DNA of 64,000 nt from Variovorax boronicumulans (GCF_007677875.1 NZ_VEDO01000012.1:1-64000), one strand, 5' to 3'; positions 1 through 9,216 are shown, counted from the first letter of the stretch. Program-made: numbers and translations. The notes: generated from the letters alone by a model not told the origin.

Positions 1-295
1 CCAAGCACGAAAGCGCCCATGCAAAAGCTTGACTTTCAACACAGTTGCTCAAGGGGCGCACCCCCGGTCCGGCGGAGCCGGTCCCGCGGGTGCACCGGCA
101 TGGCCTGCTCCGCGGCCTTCGGCATCTCCTTGCGTGCCGGCTCCGTACTGTGCCAATGGCGCTTCCGCGCATCGACCCGATGGCGCACTGCAACATACTA
201 GAAAACACGGGGGTCGCCCGCGTCGGCGCGCGCCCACAATGGCGCGCCCAGCGGCGCCAATGCCGCGCACAACTTGTCCACCCGAGGAGTACAAA
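1..295. other. Left-edge non-coding region with a dispersed repeat
   Basis: No convincing gene was found here. Reading frames run through it, but they have no family resemblance and the downstream receptor has its own start at 296. The middle (about 45-125) is a copy of a dispersed repeat described separately. The last 20 bases carry a GAGGAG-type ribosome binding site for the next gene. Confidence 0.6.
45..125 (+). repeat. Dispersed repeat, copy A
   Basis: This stretch shares an ordered set of blocks with 28325-28430 (same strand) and 58515-58625 (opposite strand): a C/G-rich run ending in GGGCGCACCC, then a GGCNGAGC block, then GGTGCACYGGC, then a TGGCNTGCTCCGC tail shared with copy C. The three copies are diverged but clearly homologous. 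It lies about 170 bases upstream of a Bug receptor gene. The alignment was done by eye. Confidence 0.7.
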
Positions 296-1285
296 ATGCC
301 CATGAACCGCCGCCAACTGCTGCAGTCCGCCAGCGCCGGTGCCCTGCTGTCCGCCATCGGCCAGCAGACCCTGGCCCAGGCCCACCCCGAGCTGCTGCGC
401 ATCGTCACCGGCTTCGCCGCCGGCGGCACCTCGGACACCATCTGCCGGCGCGTCGCGACCCAGCTGGCACCCAGCTACGCCAAGACCGCCGTGGTGGAGA
501 ACCGCACCGGCGCGGGCGGCCAGATCGCGATCCAGTTCGTCAAGTCGGCCGCGCCCGACGGCGGCACGCTGCTGCAGACGCCCACGTCCATGCTGACGAT
601 CTACCCGCACATCTACAAGAAGCTGCCGTACGACCCCAAGGCCGACCTGGCGCCCGTCTCGCTGGGCTGCGTGTTCGACTTCGGCCTGGCCGTGGGCCCG
701 GCCGTGCCGGCCAGCGTCAAGAGCGTGCCCGAGTTCCTGGCCTGGGCCAAGGCCAATCCGGCCGGCGCCAACTTCGGCTCGCCGGCGGCCGGCTCCACGC
801 CGCACTTCATCGGCGCGCTGCTGGGCAAGAGCGCCGGTGTTGACCTCAAGCACGCGGCCTACCGCGGCACCCAGCCGGCCATGCTGGACCTGCTGGGCGG
901 CAACGTCTCGGCCGTGTCGGGCCCGGTCGGCGACCTCACGCAGCACCTGGCCAGCGGCAAGGTGCGCATCCTCGGAACCTCGGGCAGCAAGCGCAACCGC
1001 TTCGCGCCCGACGTGCCCACCTACGAGGAGCAGGGCATCAAGGAAGGCACGCACAGCGAGTGGTTCGCCTTCTTCCTGCCGGCCAAGACCCCGGCCGACA
1101 CCGTCACCCACCTCAACGCAGCGATGAAGACCGCGCTGGCCAACAAGGACGTCGTGGACGGCCTGGCCACCTTCGGCCTGGAAGCCATGTCGTCCTCGCC
1201 GGCCGAGCTGGCCGACTTGGTGGCACGCGACACGGCCAAGTGGGGCCCGATCGTGAAGGCCGTGGGCTTCACGGCCGAAGGCTGA
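296..1285 (+). CDS. Bug-family (TctC) extracytoplasmic solute receptor
   Basis: Periplasmic substrate-binding protein of the tripartite tricarboxylate transporter type, 329 residues, a usual length for the family. The start at 296 is chosen because a GAGGAG sequence lies just upstream and the protein then begins with an export signal (NRRQLL, hydrophobic stretch, cleavage near AQA). The family signature is visible: a VTGFAAGG-type first loop, VVENRTGAGG, the PDGGTLLQ stretch, and a closing KWGPIVKAVGF. The ligand cannot be read from sequence; Bug proteins bind carboxylates and related small molecules. No TctA or TctB membrane partner is nearby. The stop overlaps the start of the next gene by one base (TGATG), so the two are almost certainly co-translated. 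Confidence 0.93.
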   Translation: MPMNRRQLLQSASAGALLSAIGQQTLAQAHPELLRIVTGFAAGGTSDTICRRVATQLAPSYAKTAVVENRTGAGGQIAIQFVKSAAPDGGTLLQTPTSMLTIYPHIYKKLPYDPKADLAPVSLGCVFDFGLAVGPAVPASVKSVPEFLAWAKANPAGANFGSPAAGSTPHFIGALLGKSAGVDLKHAAYRGTQPAMLDLLGGNVSAVSGPVGDLTQHLASGKVRILGTSGSKRNRFAPDVPTYEEQGIKEGTHSEWFAFFLPAKTPADTVTHLNAAMKTALANKDVVDGLATFGLEAMSSSPAELADLVARDTAKWGPIVKAVGFTAEG

Positions 1286-2274
1286 TGGCGGAGCGCTTTC
1301 AACGCGTCTGCGTGTTCGGCGCCGGCGCCATCGGCGGTTGGATCGGCGCGCGCCTGGGCCGGGCCGGATGCACGCTGAGCGCCGTGGCGCGCGGCGAGAC
1401 GCTGGCCGCGCTGCAGACCCACGGGCTGCGGCTGGACCAGGCGGGCCAGGTGCTGGCCACCCCGGTGCGCGCCAGCGCCGACCCGGCGGAACTCGGCGTG
1501 CAGGACCTCGTGCTGGTGGCTGTCAAGGCACCTGCCATGGGCCAGGTGGCCGAACGCATCGCACCCTTGCTGGGCCCGCAAACGGTGGTGCTGACGGCGA
1601 TGAACGGGGTGCCCTGGTGGTTCTTCCAGGGCTTCGGCGGGGGCTACGCGGGCCGCAACCTGGAGAGCGTGGACCCTGGGGGCCGCATCGCCGCGGCCAT
1701 CCCGGCCCAGAGCGTGCTGGGTTGCATCGTGCATGCCAGCTGCGCGCTGCACGGGCCGGGCTTCGTCACGCACCATTTCGGCAACCAGCTGATCCTGGGC
1801 GAGCCGGCCGGCGGCGCCACCGCGCGGGTGCAGGATCTGGCCGCGCTGCTGACCCGCGCCGGCATCGACACCCAGGTGTCCGCCCAGATCCAGAAGGACT
1901 GCTGGTACAAGCTCTGGGGCAACATGACCGTGAACCCGATCAGCGCGATCACCGGCGTGACCACCGACAAGATCATGGACGACGACCTCGTGCGCGGCCT
2001 GGTCACCCAGGTCATGCTGGAGGCCAAGGACATCGGCGCGCGCATCGGCATCCCGATCGCGCAGCAGCCGGAGGACCGCCACGCCGTCACGCGCAAGCTC
2101 GGCGCGTTCAAGACCTCCATGCTGCAGGACGTGGAAGCCGGCCGGGCCGTGGAACTGGACGCACTGGTCGGCGCCGTGCGCGAACTGGGCCAGATCACGC
2201 AGACGCCGACGCCGTTCACCGACGCGCTGTTCGGCCTGGCCCGGCTGCATGCCCGGGCGCGCGGGCTGTACTGA
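1285..2274 (+). CDS. Ketopantoate reductase (PanE/ApbA) family oxidoreductase
   Basis: NAD(P)H-dependent reductase of the 2-dehydropantoate 2-reductase family, 329 residues. The N-terminus has the Rossmann motif GAGAIGG at about residues 11-17. The C-terminal helical domain keeps the family lysine-asparagine region (CWYKLWGNMTVNPISA). Its place directly after a Bug receptor, with a one-base overlap, suggests a catabolic 2-keto acid or 2-hydroxy acid reaction rather than pantothenate synthesis; that is inference. Its stop codon coincides with the left end of the inverted-repeat element at 2274-2496. Confidence 0.88.
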   Translation: MAERFQRVCVFGAGAIGGWIGARLGRAGCTLSAVARGETLAALQTHGLRLDQAGQVLATPVRASADPAELGVQDLVLVAVKAPAMGQVAERIAPLLGPQTVVLTAMNGVPWWFFQGFGGGYAGRNLESVDPGGRIAAAIPAQSVLGCIVHASCALHGPGFVTHHFGNQLILGEPAGGATARVQDLAALLTRAGIDTQVSAQIQKDCWYKLWGNMTVNPISAITGVTTDKIMDDDLVRGLVTQVMLEAKDIGARIGIPIAQQPEDRHAVTRKLGAFKTSMLQDVEAGRAVELDALVGAVRELGQITQTPTPFTDALFGLARLHARARGLY

Positions 2275-2496
2275 GAACGTGTGAACGAACCACTCACACC
2301 CACGCGAGGCCCCCGAAGAGCACCCGTTTCCATCGTGTGCGTTGCACTCGGGGCCTCGCCCTTCGGGCCGGGGCGCGCCAGGCCGCATGCGGGCGTTGCG
2401 GTCCTTGCCCGGGCACGAGCCCGGGCTGCGGCCCGCGCCTACGCCTGCGGCCCGCCGCACCCCGTCGTGGGCGCGATCGGTTCATTCACACGTTCT
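2274..2496. repeat. Nested inverted-repeat element between convergent genes
   Basis: Outer arms AGAACGTGTGAACGAACC (2274-2291) and its near-complement at 2479-2496 match at 17 of 18 positions. Inside is a perfect 10-bp inverted repeat, GCGAGGCCCC at 2304-2313 and GGGGCCTCGC at 2350-2359, plus a GCCCGGG/CCCGGGC hairpin further right. The left arm begins in the panE-like stop codon and the right arm ends 8 bases before the stop of the convergent hydrolase gene. It could be a MITE-like unit or a large bidirectional terminator structure. Confidence 0.65.
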
Positions 2497-2504
2497 GAGC
2501 CTTT

Positions 2505-4625
2505 TCAGGGCAGCACCACCGTGGCCTGGGCCTGCTGGATGCGCAGGTCCGCGTCGCGCTGCAGCAGCAGGCGCTCGGCCACCAGCTGGTTGGCCGCCGT
2601 GGTCACGGCCGCCACGTAGCCGGCCTGCGTGCCGTACAACGCCTCCAGCGAAGGCCGCGTGTCGCCGGCCGCGATGCGTGCCGCCTCGGTGGTGTGGAAC
2701 GGGATGAAGCTGCCCGTGAGGTTGGACAGGTCGACAATGCCCGGCGTGGCCACGTAGTTGAACTCGATGCTGGTGCCCAGCGGCGCGCGCGCCTCCACGC
2801 TCTTGATGCCGGCGCGGGTCAGCCCCGTGGTCGGATCCACCTGCGGCACCAGGATCGCGTAGTCGCGGCCCGTGTAATACGGCGGCAGCAGCGTGGCGAT
2901 GCCCGATTCGTCCTGCGGGATGTACTGCGGGCCGAAGTCGAACAGCGGAAAACCGTTGTAGCGCGCCAGGTAATTGAAGTCCGGGATGACCGTGGCCGTG
3001 CCGGAAACGGGCCAGGTCAGTCCTTTCATCGTGGGGAAGACGAGCTGGTCCGGCCGCGCGAGCGTGCCGTCGGCAAGCTTGGGCACCTGGCTGACCGGCG
3101 GCTCGGTGCCGCGCACCACCCAGTCCTCCAGCGCAACGAAGAGTGCGCGGAAGGTGTCGGTGAAGTGCACCACGGTGCCGGCCGGATAGACGTTGCGCGT
3201 GGGGGCGTAGGCGATGCTGGCCGTGCCGCCGTTGCCGCCGTGCTGGGTGCTGGCGTAGTAGTAGATGCGCGCGTTGTCGGGCTGGGCCAGATCGCGCAAG
3301 CCGTAGGCGTCGGTCAGCACGGGCGAGCCCTGCAGCTGCCAGAACTCCGTGCCCGACAGGCCCAGGAAGAACTTGGGGCAGGTGTTGGTCGCCACGCAGC
3401 GCTTCATCACGCCGCCCTGGCGCCCGCTCACGTCGTCCATGTAGTCGGCCGCGAGGCCGCGCGGCGCGGTCTGGCCGAAGGCCGTGTGGTCGGTGCGCAG
3501 CCCGCCGCCGCCGCCCGGCACGGCAAAGCGCGTGTTGATGTTGGTCTGGCGCGCCGCCACGTGGGCGTACATACCGTCGAACACCTTGCCGCCGTCCAGC
3601 GCCTGGTTGAAGCCCAGGTGCAGGAAGGTCTTCATCGCGTTGCCCGACTGCGAGGTGCCCTGGCCGATGGTGTGCGTGATGCGGCCGGCCAGCGGGTTGG
3701 CCGTGCCGGCGCTGTCGGTGGCGGCCTTGCGGAAAAAGCTGACCGTGTCGCGCAGCGCGGCCAGGCCCACGCCCATGACCTTGGGGTCCTTGGCCAAGTA
3801 GACCAGCTCGTACAGGTACTTGGGATCGAAGCCGCCCTTCAGGCAGACCTTGCTGCCGTCCGGCGTGCCCGGGAAGCCGTTGGTCGCGCTGCAGTCGGCG
3901 AACTTCCAGTCGCTGGCCGGAATCAGCTGGCGCGCATCGGTCTCGTTGACGCGGCGCGTGAGCGAGTAACCGGGCTGGGTGTTGTCCAGGCTGGCCGGCG
4001 CATACGGAATCATCGTGCCGTTGAACACGCCGCCGGGCAGCGTCATGACGGGCGTGGCCGCGCCGGGCACGAGCTCGGCACGGTAGGGGCCGGTGATGCT
4101 GCTGCCGTCGGCGTTCTTCGCCACGGGCACGGTGGCCGTGAGCCGGGCCGGGCTGCTCTTGGGCACGTCGCCCTGCCAGGCCGAATAGAGCACCACGTAG
4201 CCGCGCTCGAGGTACACGGCGTCGCTGGGCGTGGCGGCCGGGTTCAGCAGCGTGAGGATGTTGCCGCGGTTGGGTGCGTCGTAGCGCAGCACGCCGCTGG
4301 CCTTGGACATGTCCTTGGGCTTGAGCATCACGAACTCGGCGCTGTACTCGACCATGCCGCGCGCGTTGACCGGCGCCAGCGCCAGGTCCTGGATCACGGC
4401 GTTCTTCGGGTCCTTGGGGTCGACCTCGCCGCTGATGCTGCCGGTCAGCTTCTCGTAGGCGCCCACGCTGCCGTAGCTGCCGGGGAAGTCCTCGGTGGCG
4501 GTGATGCTGAGCTTGAGCTGCGGGGTCGCCACGGGCGGCGCCGGCGTGTCGTCGTTGTCGCTGCCGCCGCAGGCGGCGAGCAGGGCGGCGGCCAGCAGGG
4601 CCGTGGGGATGGCGGTGTGTCTCAT
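2505..4625 (-). CDS. Exported lipoprotein, alpha/beta hydrolase-domain type
   Basis: Predicted lipoprotein of 706 residues. The start at 4625 is preceded by GGAGACCACCC; the first residues form a lipoprotein signal ending in a LLAAC lipobox (Cys19). The body resembles the large secreted Abhydrolase_10-type proteins, with a GQGTSQSGN segment that looks like a G-x-S-x-G nucleophile elbow around residue 340. It follows the tannase-type gene by 22 bases, so the two probably form an operon and act together outside the inner membrane, perhaps on ester substrates. The exact substrate is unknown. The family assignment rests on remembered motif order and not on a search. Confidence 0.8.
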   Translation of the reverse strand: MRHTAIPTALLAAALLAACGGSDNDDTPAPPVATPQLKLSITATEDFPGSYGSVGAYEKLTGSISGEVDPKDPKNAVIQDLALAPVNARGMVEYSAEFVMLKPKDMSKASGVLRYDAPNRGNILTLLNPAATPSDAVYLERGYVVLYSAWQGDVPKSSPARLTATVPVAKNADGSSITGPYRAELVPGAATPVMTLPGGVFNGTMIPYAPASLDNTQPGYSLTRRVNETDARQLIPASDWKFADCSATNGFPGTPDGSKVCLKGGFDPKYLYELVYLAKDPKVMGVGLAALRDTVSFFRKAATDSAGTANPLAGRITHTIGQGTSQSGNAMKTFLHLGFNQALDGGKVFDGMYAHVAARQTNINTRFAVPGGGGGLRTDHTAFGQTAPRGLAADYMDDVSGRQGGVMKRCVATNTCPKFFLGLSGTEFWQLQGSPVLTDAYGLRDLAQPDNARIYYYASTQHGGNGGTASIAYAPTRNVYPAGTVVHFTDTFRALFVALEDWVVRGTEPPVSQVPKLADGTLARPDQLVFPTMKGLTWPVSGTATVIPDFNYLARYNGFPLFDFGPQYIPQDESGIATLLPPYYTGRDYAILVPQVDPTTGLTRAGIKSVEARAPLGTSIEFNYVATPGIVDLSNLTGSFIPFHTTEAARIAAGDTRPSLEALYGTQAGYVAAVTTAANQLVAERLLLQRDADLRIQQAQATVVLP

Positions 4626-4647
4626 GGGTGGTCTCCGTGGGCGAATG

Positions 4648-6258
4648 TCATTGGCAGCTGAAGTTGGCTGCATCGTCGGTGCTGCCGCTGCCCTTGTAGA
4701 CGGCGGTTTGGGGGTAGACGCACAGCGGTCGCGTGCGCACCACGTTGCCGCCGCTCAGGCGCGCGGCCACGATGCTGTCGGGCGCCCGGCCCTGTTCGAC
4801 CCAGCGGTCCAGCGCCATCAGCAGGTCGTTGTCGGCCGTGGGGTTGGGCGCCTGGCCGCCGCTGTTGCCGAAGGCGGTGGCGCCGCTGCCGCCGCTGCAG
4901 TGGCCCATCCCCGGCACGAGGAACAGACGGTAGAACTTCTCCATCTCGGCCTGCGTGCCCTGGGCCGCCTTCACGCGCTCGGCATAGGCGATGGTGTCGA
5001 CCGGGTTGACCACCGCGTCCTGCCAGCCCTGGAACACGATGGCCTTGGCGCCGGCCGCCTTGAAGGCCGACAGGTCGGCGCTGGTCTGGTCGACCAGCGG
5101 GCTCACGCGCGCGTCGGCGTAGGCGATGTCGCGGTCGTAGTCAAAGCTCCACCAATCCCACTGCGGATTGCCGAAGACCCACAGGCGCCAGTAGTCGGCG
5201 CGCACGGGCTCGGCACCACCCCAGTAGCCGGACCAGCCCGATTCCGTGCCCACGGGCAGGCCCGGGTAGATCTGGGCGCCGGTGCGCGGGTTCTTCGGGC
5301 CGGCGTAGATCTTCTGCGCCACGGCGACCTGCTCGGCCGTCAGGCAGTCGGCAGCGTCGGCGCCGGTGCATTGCAGGCTGGCCACGTCGAACCTGGCGCT
5401 GGTGCAGACCAGCGGGTTCTCCACCACACCATCGGTCACGCCGTCCAGCGCGTCGCAAGCCGCCACCGCGCGCTGCGTGATCAGGTTGGCCTTGGCGGCG
5501 GTGAGGATCACCGGCCCGCTGGTGCCCGGTGCGCGGTTGGAGAGGTAGCGGTGCAGGAATTCGACGTTGAGCCGCGTGCGGTTGTTGCCGGGTGCGCCGG
5601 CGATCACACCGTCGAAGTCGGTCGGGTAACGCTGCATCTGCGCGTAACCCTGGTGGCCGCCGGTGGAGCAGCCGTAGTAGTAGGCCCGGCTGGGTGCCTG
5701 GGCGCGCAGGCCCTCGACCAGCGTGCGCGACGGCACCGTGATGGCATGGATGGAGCGCGTGCCCCAGTCGCGGATCTTCTCGGGATGGTCCACGCCCCAG
5801 AACATCTCGTTCGGATCGGCGGACTGGTGGCCCGTGTCGCCGCCGACCACCGCATAACCCTGGCGCATGGCGTAGGCCATGTCGCCCGTGCTGAGCGCGG
5901 GGCTGTAGCCGCCGTTGCCGGTGACGACCATCTTGCCGTTCCAGGCCGTACCCTCGGGCACCCAGATCTCGAAATTGATGAGCGAGTCGCTGCTGGGCGT
6001 GGCCTGCGCCGTGATGCGGCAAAAGGCCGGCAGGTTGGCGATGGGCCGGCCGCCTGCGGGGGTGTAGCTGCCCGCGGCCACGGGCGCGGCGCCGGTCACG
6101 GTGGCACCGGCCAGCTGCACGCTGGCCAGTGCCGCCGGCTCGCAGCTCCTGGGCGTGGCCACCGGGGTCTCGGGGGCATCGTCCCCGCCGCCGCCGCAGG
6201 CGGCGAGCACGGACATGGCGGCGCAGCCGACCAGGCCGCGCGTGAAGATGGAATGCAT
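4648..6258 (-). CDS. Tannase/feruloyl esterase family lipoprotein
   Basis: Secreted serine esterase, 536 residues. The N-terminus is a lipoprotein signal with lipobox LAAC (Cys21) followed by a glycine- and acid-rich spacer. The catalytic elbow YGCSTGGHQG places Ser198 next to Cys197; this Cys-Ser pair is a hallmark of the tannase family, which links the nucleophile to the catalytic His by a disulfide. A late VPGMGHCSGG supplies the His-Cys partner. Tannase-family enzymes hydrolyse galloyl, feruloyl and similar aromatic esters. The start is supported by AGGAGA 6 bases upstream. It lies 138 bases after a Bug receptor gene on the same strand, which fits uptake of a released acid. Confidence 0.92.
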   Translation of the reverse strand: MHSIFTRGLVGCAAMSVLAACGGGGDDAPETPVATPRSCEPAALASVQLAGATVTGAAPVAAGSYTPAGGRPIANLPAFCRITAQATPSSDSLINFEIWVPEGTAWNGKMVVTGNGGYSPALSTGDMAYAMRQGYAVVGGDTGHQSADPNEMFWGVDHPEKIRDWGTRSIHAITVPSRTLVEGLRAQAPSRAYYYGCSTGGHQGYAQMQRYPTDFDGVIAGAPGNNRTRLNVEFLHRYLSNRAPGTSGPVILTAAKANLITQRAVAACDALDGVTDGVVENPLVCTSARFDVASLQCTGADAADCLTAEQVAVAQKIYAGPKNPRTGAQIYPGLPVGTESGWSGYWGGAEPVRADYWRLWVFGNPQWDWWSFDYDRDIAYADARVSPLVDQTSADLSAFKAAGAKAIVFQGWQDAVVNPVDTIAYAERVKAAQGTQAEMEKFYRLFLVPGMGHCSGGSGATAFGNSGGQAPNPTADNDLLMALDRWVEQGRAPDSIVAARLSGGNVVRTRPLCVYPQTAVYKGSGSTDDAANFSCQ

Positions 6259-6396
6259 GCTGTGTCTCCTCGTTGTCGTCCGGGCATGGCTGCGCCCTGC
6301 ACTGCGCTGCCGTGCACCCGTTCTGCTGGCGAAAGTGGGGCCGAGTGGTTTCTTGGCGCCCCAAGGCAGGCCGGCCGCCTGGCCGGCCGGTGCGGC

Positions 6397-7383
6397 TTAC
6401 TCGGGCTCGATGCCCGCCGCCTTGATCACGCGGCCCCACTTGGCCGTCTCTTCAGCCTGGAACTTGGCCAGGCCCTCGGGCGTGGTGGTCCAGGCGGTGG
6501 AACCGCTGCCGTCGAAGAAGGTCTTGGCGCCGGCGCTCTGCACGGCCTTGGCCAGCAGCGCGTTCAGTCGCGCGACCACGGCGGGCGGCGTACCGGCCGG
6601 CGCGTAGGCCGCGAACCAGTAGCCCATGTCGTAGCCCTTCACGCCGGCCTCGGCGATGGTCGGCACCTCGGGCAGGAGCGGGTTGCGCTCGACGGTGGAA
6701 ATGCCCAGCGCCTTGAGCTTGCCGCCCTTGACCTGCGGCACGCCGGTGGAGGTGTCGGTGATCATGAAGTCGATCTGCCCGCCCATGAGGTCGGTGATCG
6801 CATTGGGGTTGCTCTTGTAGGGCACGTGCAGGATGTCGGTGCCCGAGAGCTGCTTGAACATCTCGCCGGCCATGCGGCTGGACGAGCTGCCGCTGCCGAA
6901 GCTGAGCTTGCCGGGCGCCTTCTTGGCCGCGGCCACGAGCTCGGCGACGTTCTTGTACGGTGCATCCGGACGCACCACGAGCACCTGGCCGCCCTTGCCC
7001 AGGCCGGTGATGGGCGCGAAGTCCTTGACCGGGTCGTAGCTGAGCTTCTTGTACAGGTGCTCGTTGGCCGCGTGCGTGGTGTTGGTGGTGATCAGCACGG
7101 TGTAGCCGTCCGCGGGCGCGCGCGCCACCTGGCTCGCGGCGATCTGGCCACTGGCCCCGCCCTTGTTGTCCACGACCACGGGCTGCTTGGTCTGGTCGGT
7201 GATGGACTGGCCCAGCGCCCGTGCGATCTGGTCGGTCGCGCTGCCGGCCGCGAAGGGCACGACGAAGGTGATCGGCTTGTTGGGGAAGTCCTGGGCGCTC
7301 GCCAGCGCCGGCAGCAGGCTGCCGGCGCCCAGGGCCAGCGCGGCGGCGAGCCAGGTACGGCGGGGGCGGAAGTGTTCTTGCAT
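6397..7383 (-). CDS. Bug-family (TctC) extracytoplasmic solute receptor
   Basis: Periplasmic receptor of 328 residues with a cleavable signal (cleavage near LASAQ). Family features are clear: ITFVVPFAAGSATD as the first ligand loop, VVVDNKGGASGQIA, the PADGYTVL stretch, LPEVPTIAEAGVKGYD, and KWGRVIKAAGIEPE at the end. The start at 7383 has CAGGAGAC upstream. It sits between the AtuA-type pair and the tannase-type esterase on the same strand, so it likely captures the substrate or product of this cluster. The ligand is unknown and no membrane subunits are present. Confidence 0.93.
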   Translation of the reverse strand: MQEHFRPRRTWLAAALALGAGSLLPALASAQDFPNKPITFVVPFAAGSATDQIARALGQSITDQTKQPVVVDNKGGASGQIAASQVARAPADGYTVLITTNTTHAANEHLYKKLSYDPVKDFAPITGLGKGGQVLVVRPDAPYKNVAELVAAAKKAPGKLSFGSGSSSSRMAGEMFKQLSGTDILHVPYKSNPNAITDLMGGQIDFMITDTSTGVPQVKGGKLKALGISTVERNPLLPEVPTIAEAGVKGYDMGYWFAAYAPAGTPPAVVARLNALLAKAVQSAGAKTFFDGSGSTAWTTTPEGLAKFQAEETAKWGRVIKAAGIEPE

Positions 7384-7409
7384 CGGTCTTGTCTCCTGGG
7401 GATTGAGGG

Positions 7410-7775
7410 TCAGTGGGGTGGATCGAGCGGTGGGCCGGCAAGCCGGGACAGCAGTTCGGGCGGCACCTGGATCGGCAGATCCAGCAGCAGGAAGGACAGC
7501 GCCTTGCCATGGCTGTCCAGGTTCAGTGCGTCGTTGACGCCGCCGTCCAGCACCTCGTCGAGCACGAAATTCATGGCCTGCAGGCGCGGCAGCACGTGGC
7601 GCGTGACGCGCGTCGGACGGCGGTGCGCGAACTGCGCGGCGACTGCGGCCTCGGTGACCTGTTCCAGCAGCAGCGGCCACAGGTCGGGGTGCCAGGCGAT
7701 CACGCTGATGTTGGAGCGGTTGCCCTTGTCGCCGGTGCGGCCGTGGGCGGCGCGGTAGAGCGGGACCGTGGTCAT
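7410..7775 (-). CDS. Small AtuA-associated ferredoxin-fold domain protein
   Basis: A 121-residue protein matching what is otherwise the C-terminal domain of full-length AtuA-type proteins. The recognisable start is a YRAAHGRTGDKGNRSNIS motif near residues 7-24, followed by a mixed alpha/beta domain. Its ATG overlaps the stop of the AtuA-type gene (ATGA at 7775-7772), so translation is coupled and the two products probably form one complex. The enzymatic role of the family is poorly defined; it was first noted in acyclic terpene utilisation clusters. No biotin carboxylase partners (AtuC/AtuF) are present, so terpene degradation cannot be claimed. Confidence 0.85.
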   Translation of the reverse strand: MTTVPLYRAAHGRTGDKGNRSNISVIAWHPDLWPLLLEQVTEAAVAAQFAHRRPTRVTRHVLPRLQAMNFVLDEVLDGGVNDALNLDSHGKALSFLLLDLPIQVPPELLSRLAGPPLDPPH

Positions 7776-9130
7776 GCCGTCGCCTCGATGAAACGGAAGG
7801 AGGTGGGCGCCTGCTCGCGCGGCAGCAAGCAGGAGACCGTGCCCAGGCGCTGGCGCAAGCCGGTGCGCACCCCACCGCCGCCGGCCGGGCCGCAGCAGTA
7901 CAGCGCCGTCACCTCCCGCGCCAGGCGTTCGGCGCTGGCGCGCTCGCGGTGGTTCATGGCCACGCGCAGGCGCACGTCGCGGGCACCGCCGTCCGGCAGG
8001 GCCTCGAGCCAGGCGCCGCCATCGTCGGCGAAGACGCTGGCCACGCCGATCAGGTCGGCGCGCAGCGTGCCCAGGCCAGCCAGGCGCTCGCGCAGGATCT
8101 GTGCGGCGAGCCGGGCGCGGCCCTCGGCGCGTGCGCCCGCGTAGGAGATCTCGCCTTCGGCCAGCCAGCCCGTGGCATGGCAGACGTTGACCTTCAGCGA
8201 GGCCGGCCGCACGTGGCCGCGCACGCCGGTCAGGCGCACGCGGTCGGGGCCCAGCTCCTCGACCTCGGCCGCGGTGATGTCGGCCACCACGTCGGGCGTC
8301 AGGTAGGCGGCCGGGTCGTGCACCTCGTAGAGCAGTTGCTCCTTGACCGTGTGGGCGTCGATGCGCCCGCCCGTGCCGGCCGGCTTGGTGATGGTGCAGT
8401 GTCCGTCGGCATCGATCTCCGCGATGGGGTAGCCGAGGCTGGCCATGCCGGGCACATCCTTGTAGCCCGGGTCGGCGTAGTAGCCGCCCGTGACCTGGGT
8501 GCCGCATTCGAGCAGGTGGCCGGCCATGGTCGCGCGGGCCAGGCGCGTCCAGTCGTCGCGCGCCCAGCCGAAGTGCGCCAACGCGGGGCCAACGGCCAGC
8601 GAAGGGTCGGCCACGCGGCCGCAGACCACGATGTCGGCGCCGACCAGCAGCGCGTCGGCGATGGACTCGGCGCCCTGGTAGGCGTTGGCCGAAACCAGGT
8701 CGAGGCCGTCGAGCACGGGGCCCAGCGCCGCCCGCAGCAGCGGGCGGTGGGTGGGACTGGAAACGTCGTCGCCCTCCACGATGGCGACGCGCGGCGCTGG
8801 CAGGCCGAGCTCGCGCGCCAGCGCATGGATGCGGCGTGCCGCAGCGGCCGGGTTGGCCGCGCCGAAGTTGCTGACGATGCGCACGCCATGGGCCAGACAG
8901 TCGGCCAGCACCGGGCGCAGCAGATCGGGCAAGAGGGGTTCGTAGCCGGCCTCGGGGTCGGCACGGCGTGCCAGCTGGGCCAGCGCCAGCGTGCGCTCGG
9001 CCAGCGTCTCGAAGATCAGGAAGGCAGGACCGCCGCTGGCCACGAGGGCCTGCACGACGGGGCCAGCCGCATCGGTGCGGTCGCCCGAAAAGCCTGCAGC
9101 GCAGCCGATGCGCAGGATGTCGGTGTTCAC
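7772..9130 (-). CDS. AtuA family (DUF1446) protein, acyclic terpene utilisation type
   Basis: A 452-residue protein of the AtuA/DUF1446 family. The preferred start is GTG at 9130, because AAGGAGAC lies 4-11 bases upstream and the protein then begins directly with the conserved ILRIGCAAGFSGDR segment. Other family landmarks are NFGAANP, VSANAYQGA, VCGRVADPSLAVGP and GGYYADPGYK. In Pseudomonas the homologue belongs to the citronellol/geranyl-CoA cluster, but homologues also occur in many unrelated catabolic loci. Here the C-terminal domain is encoded separately by the overlapping next gene. The LysR gene at 9217 is divergent and probably regulates this cluster. Confidence 0.9.
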   Translation of the reverse strand: MNTDILRIGCAAGFSGDRTDAAGPVVQALVASGGPAFLIFETLAERTLALAQLARRADPEAGYEPLLPDLLRPVLADCLAHGVRIVSNFGAANPAAAARRIHALARELGLPAPRVAIVEGDDVSSPTHRPLLRAALGPVLDGLDLVSANAYQGAESIADALLVGADIVVCGRVADPSLAVGPALAHFGWARDDWTRLARATMAGHLLECGTQVTGGYYADPGYKDVPGMASLGYPIAEIDADGHCTITKPAGTGGRIDAHTVKEQLLYEVHDPAAYLTPDVVADITAAEVEELGPDRVRLTGVRGHVRPASLKVNVCHATGWLAEGEISYAGARAEGRARLAAQILRERLAGLGTLRADLIGVASVFADDGGAWLEALPDGGARDVRLRVAMNHRERASAERLAREVTALYCCGPAGGGGVRTGLRQRLGTVSCLLPREQAPTSFRFIEATA

Positions 9131-9216
9131 ATGTCTCCTTCGGTCTGGGGTGCAATGTAGAGTCGGCCTCTTCATCTGTGAATTCGAAAGTTCGGATCAA
9201 TTCATCCGCCATTCAA

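Noticed and set aside
4495-7758. 1087-codon open frame on the plus strand opposite the tannase and Bug genes
   Set aside because: It is a shadow of three convincing minus-strand genes, with no motif of its own.
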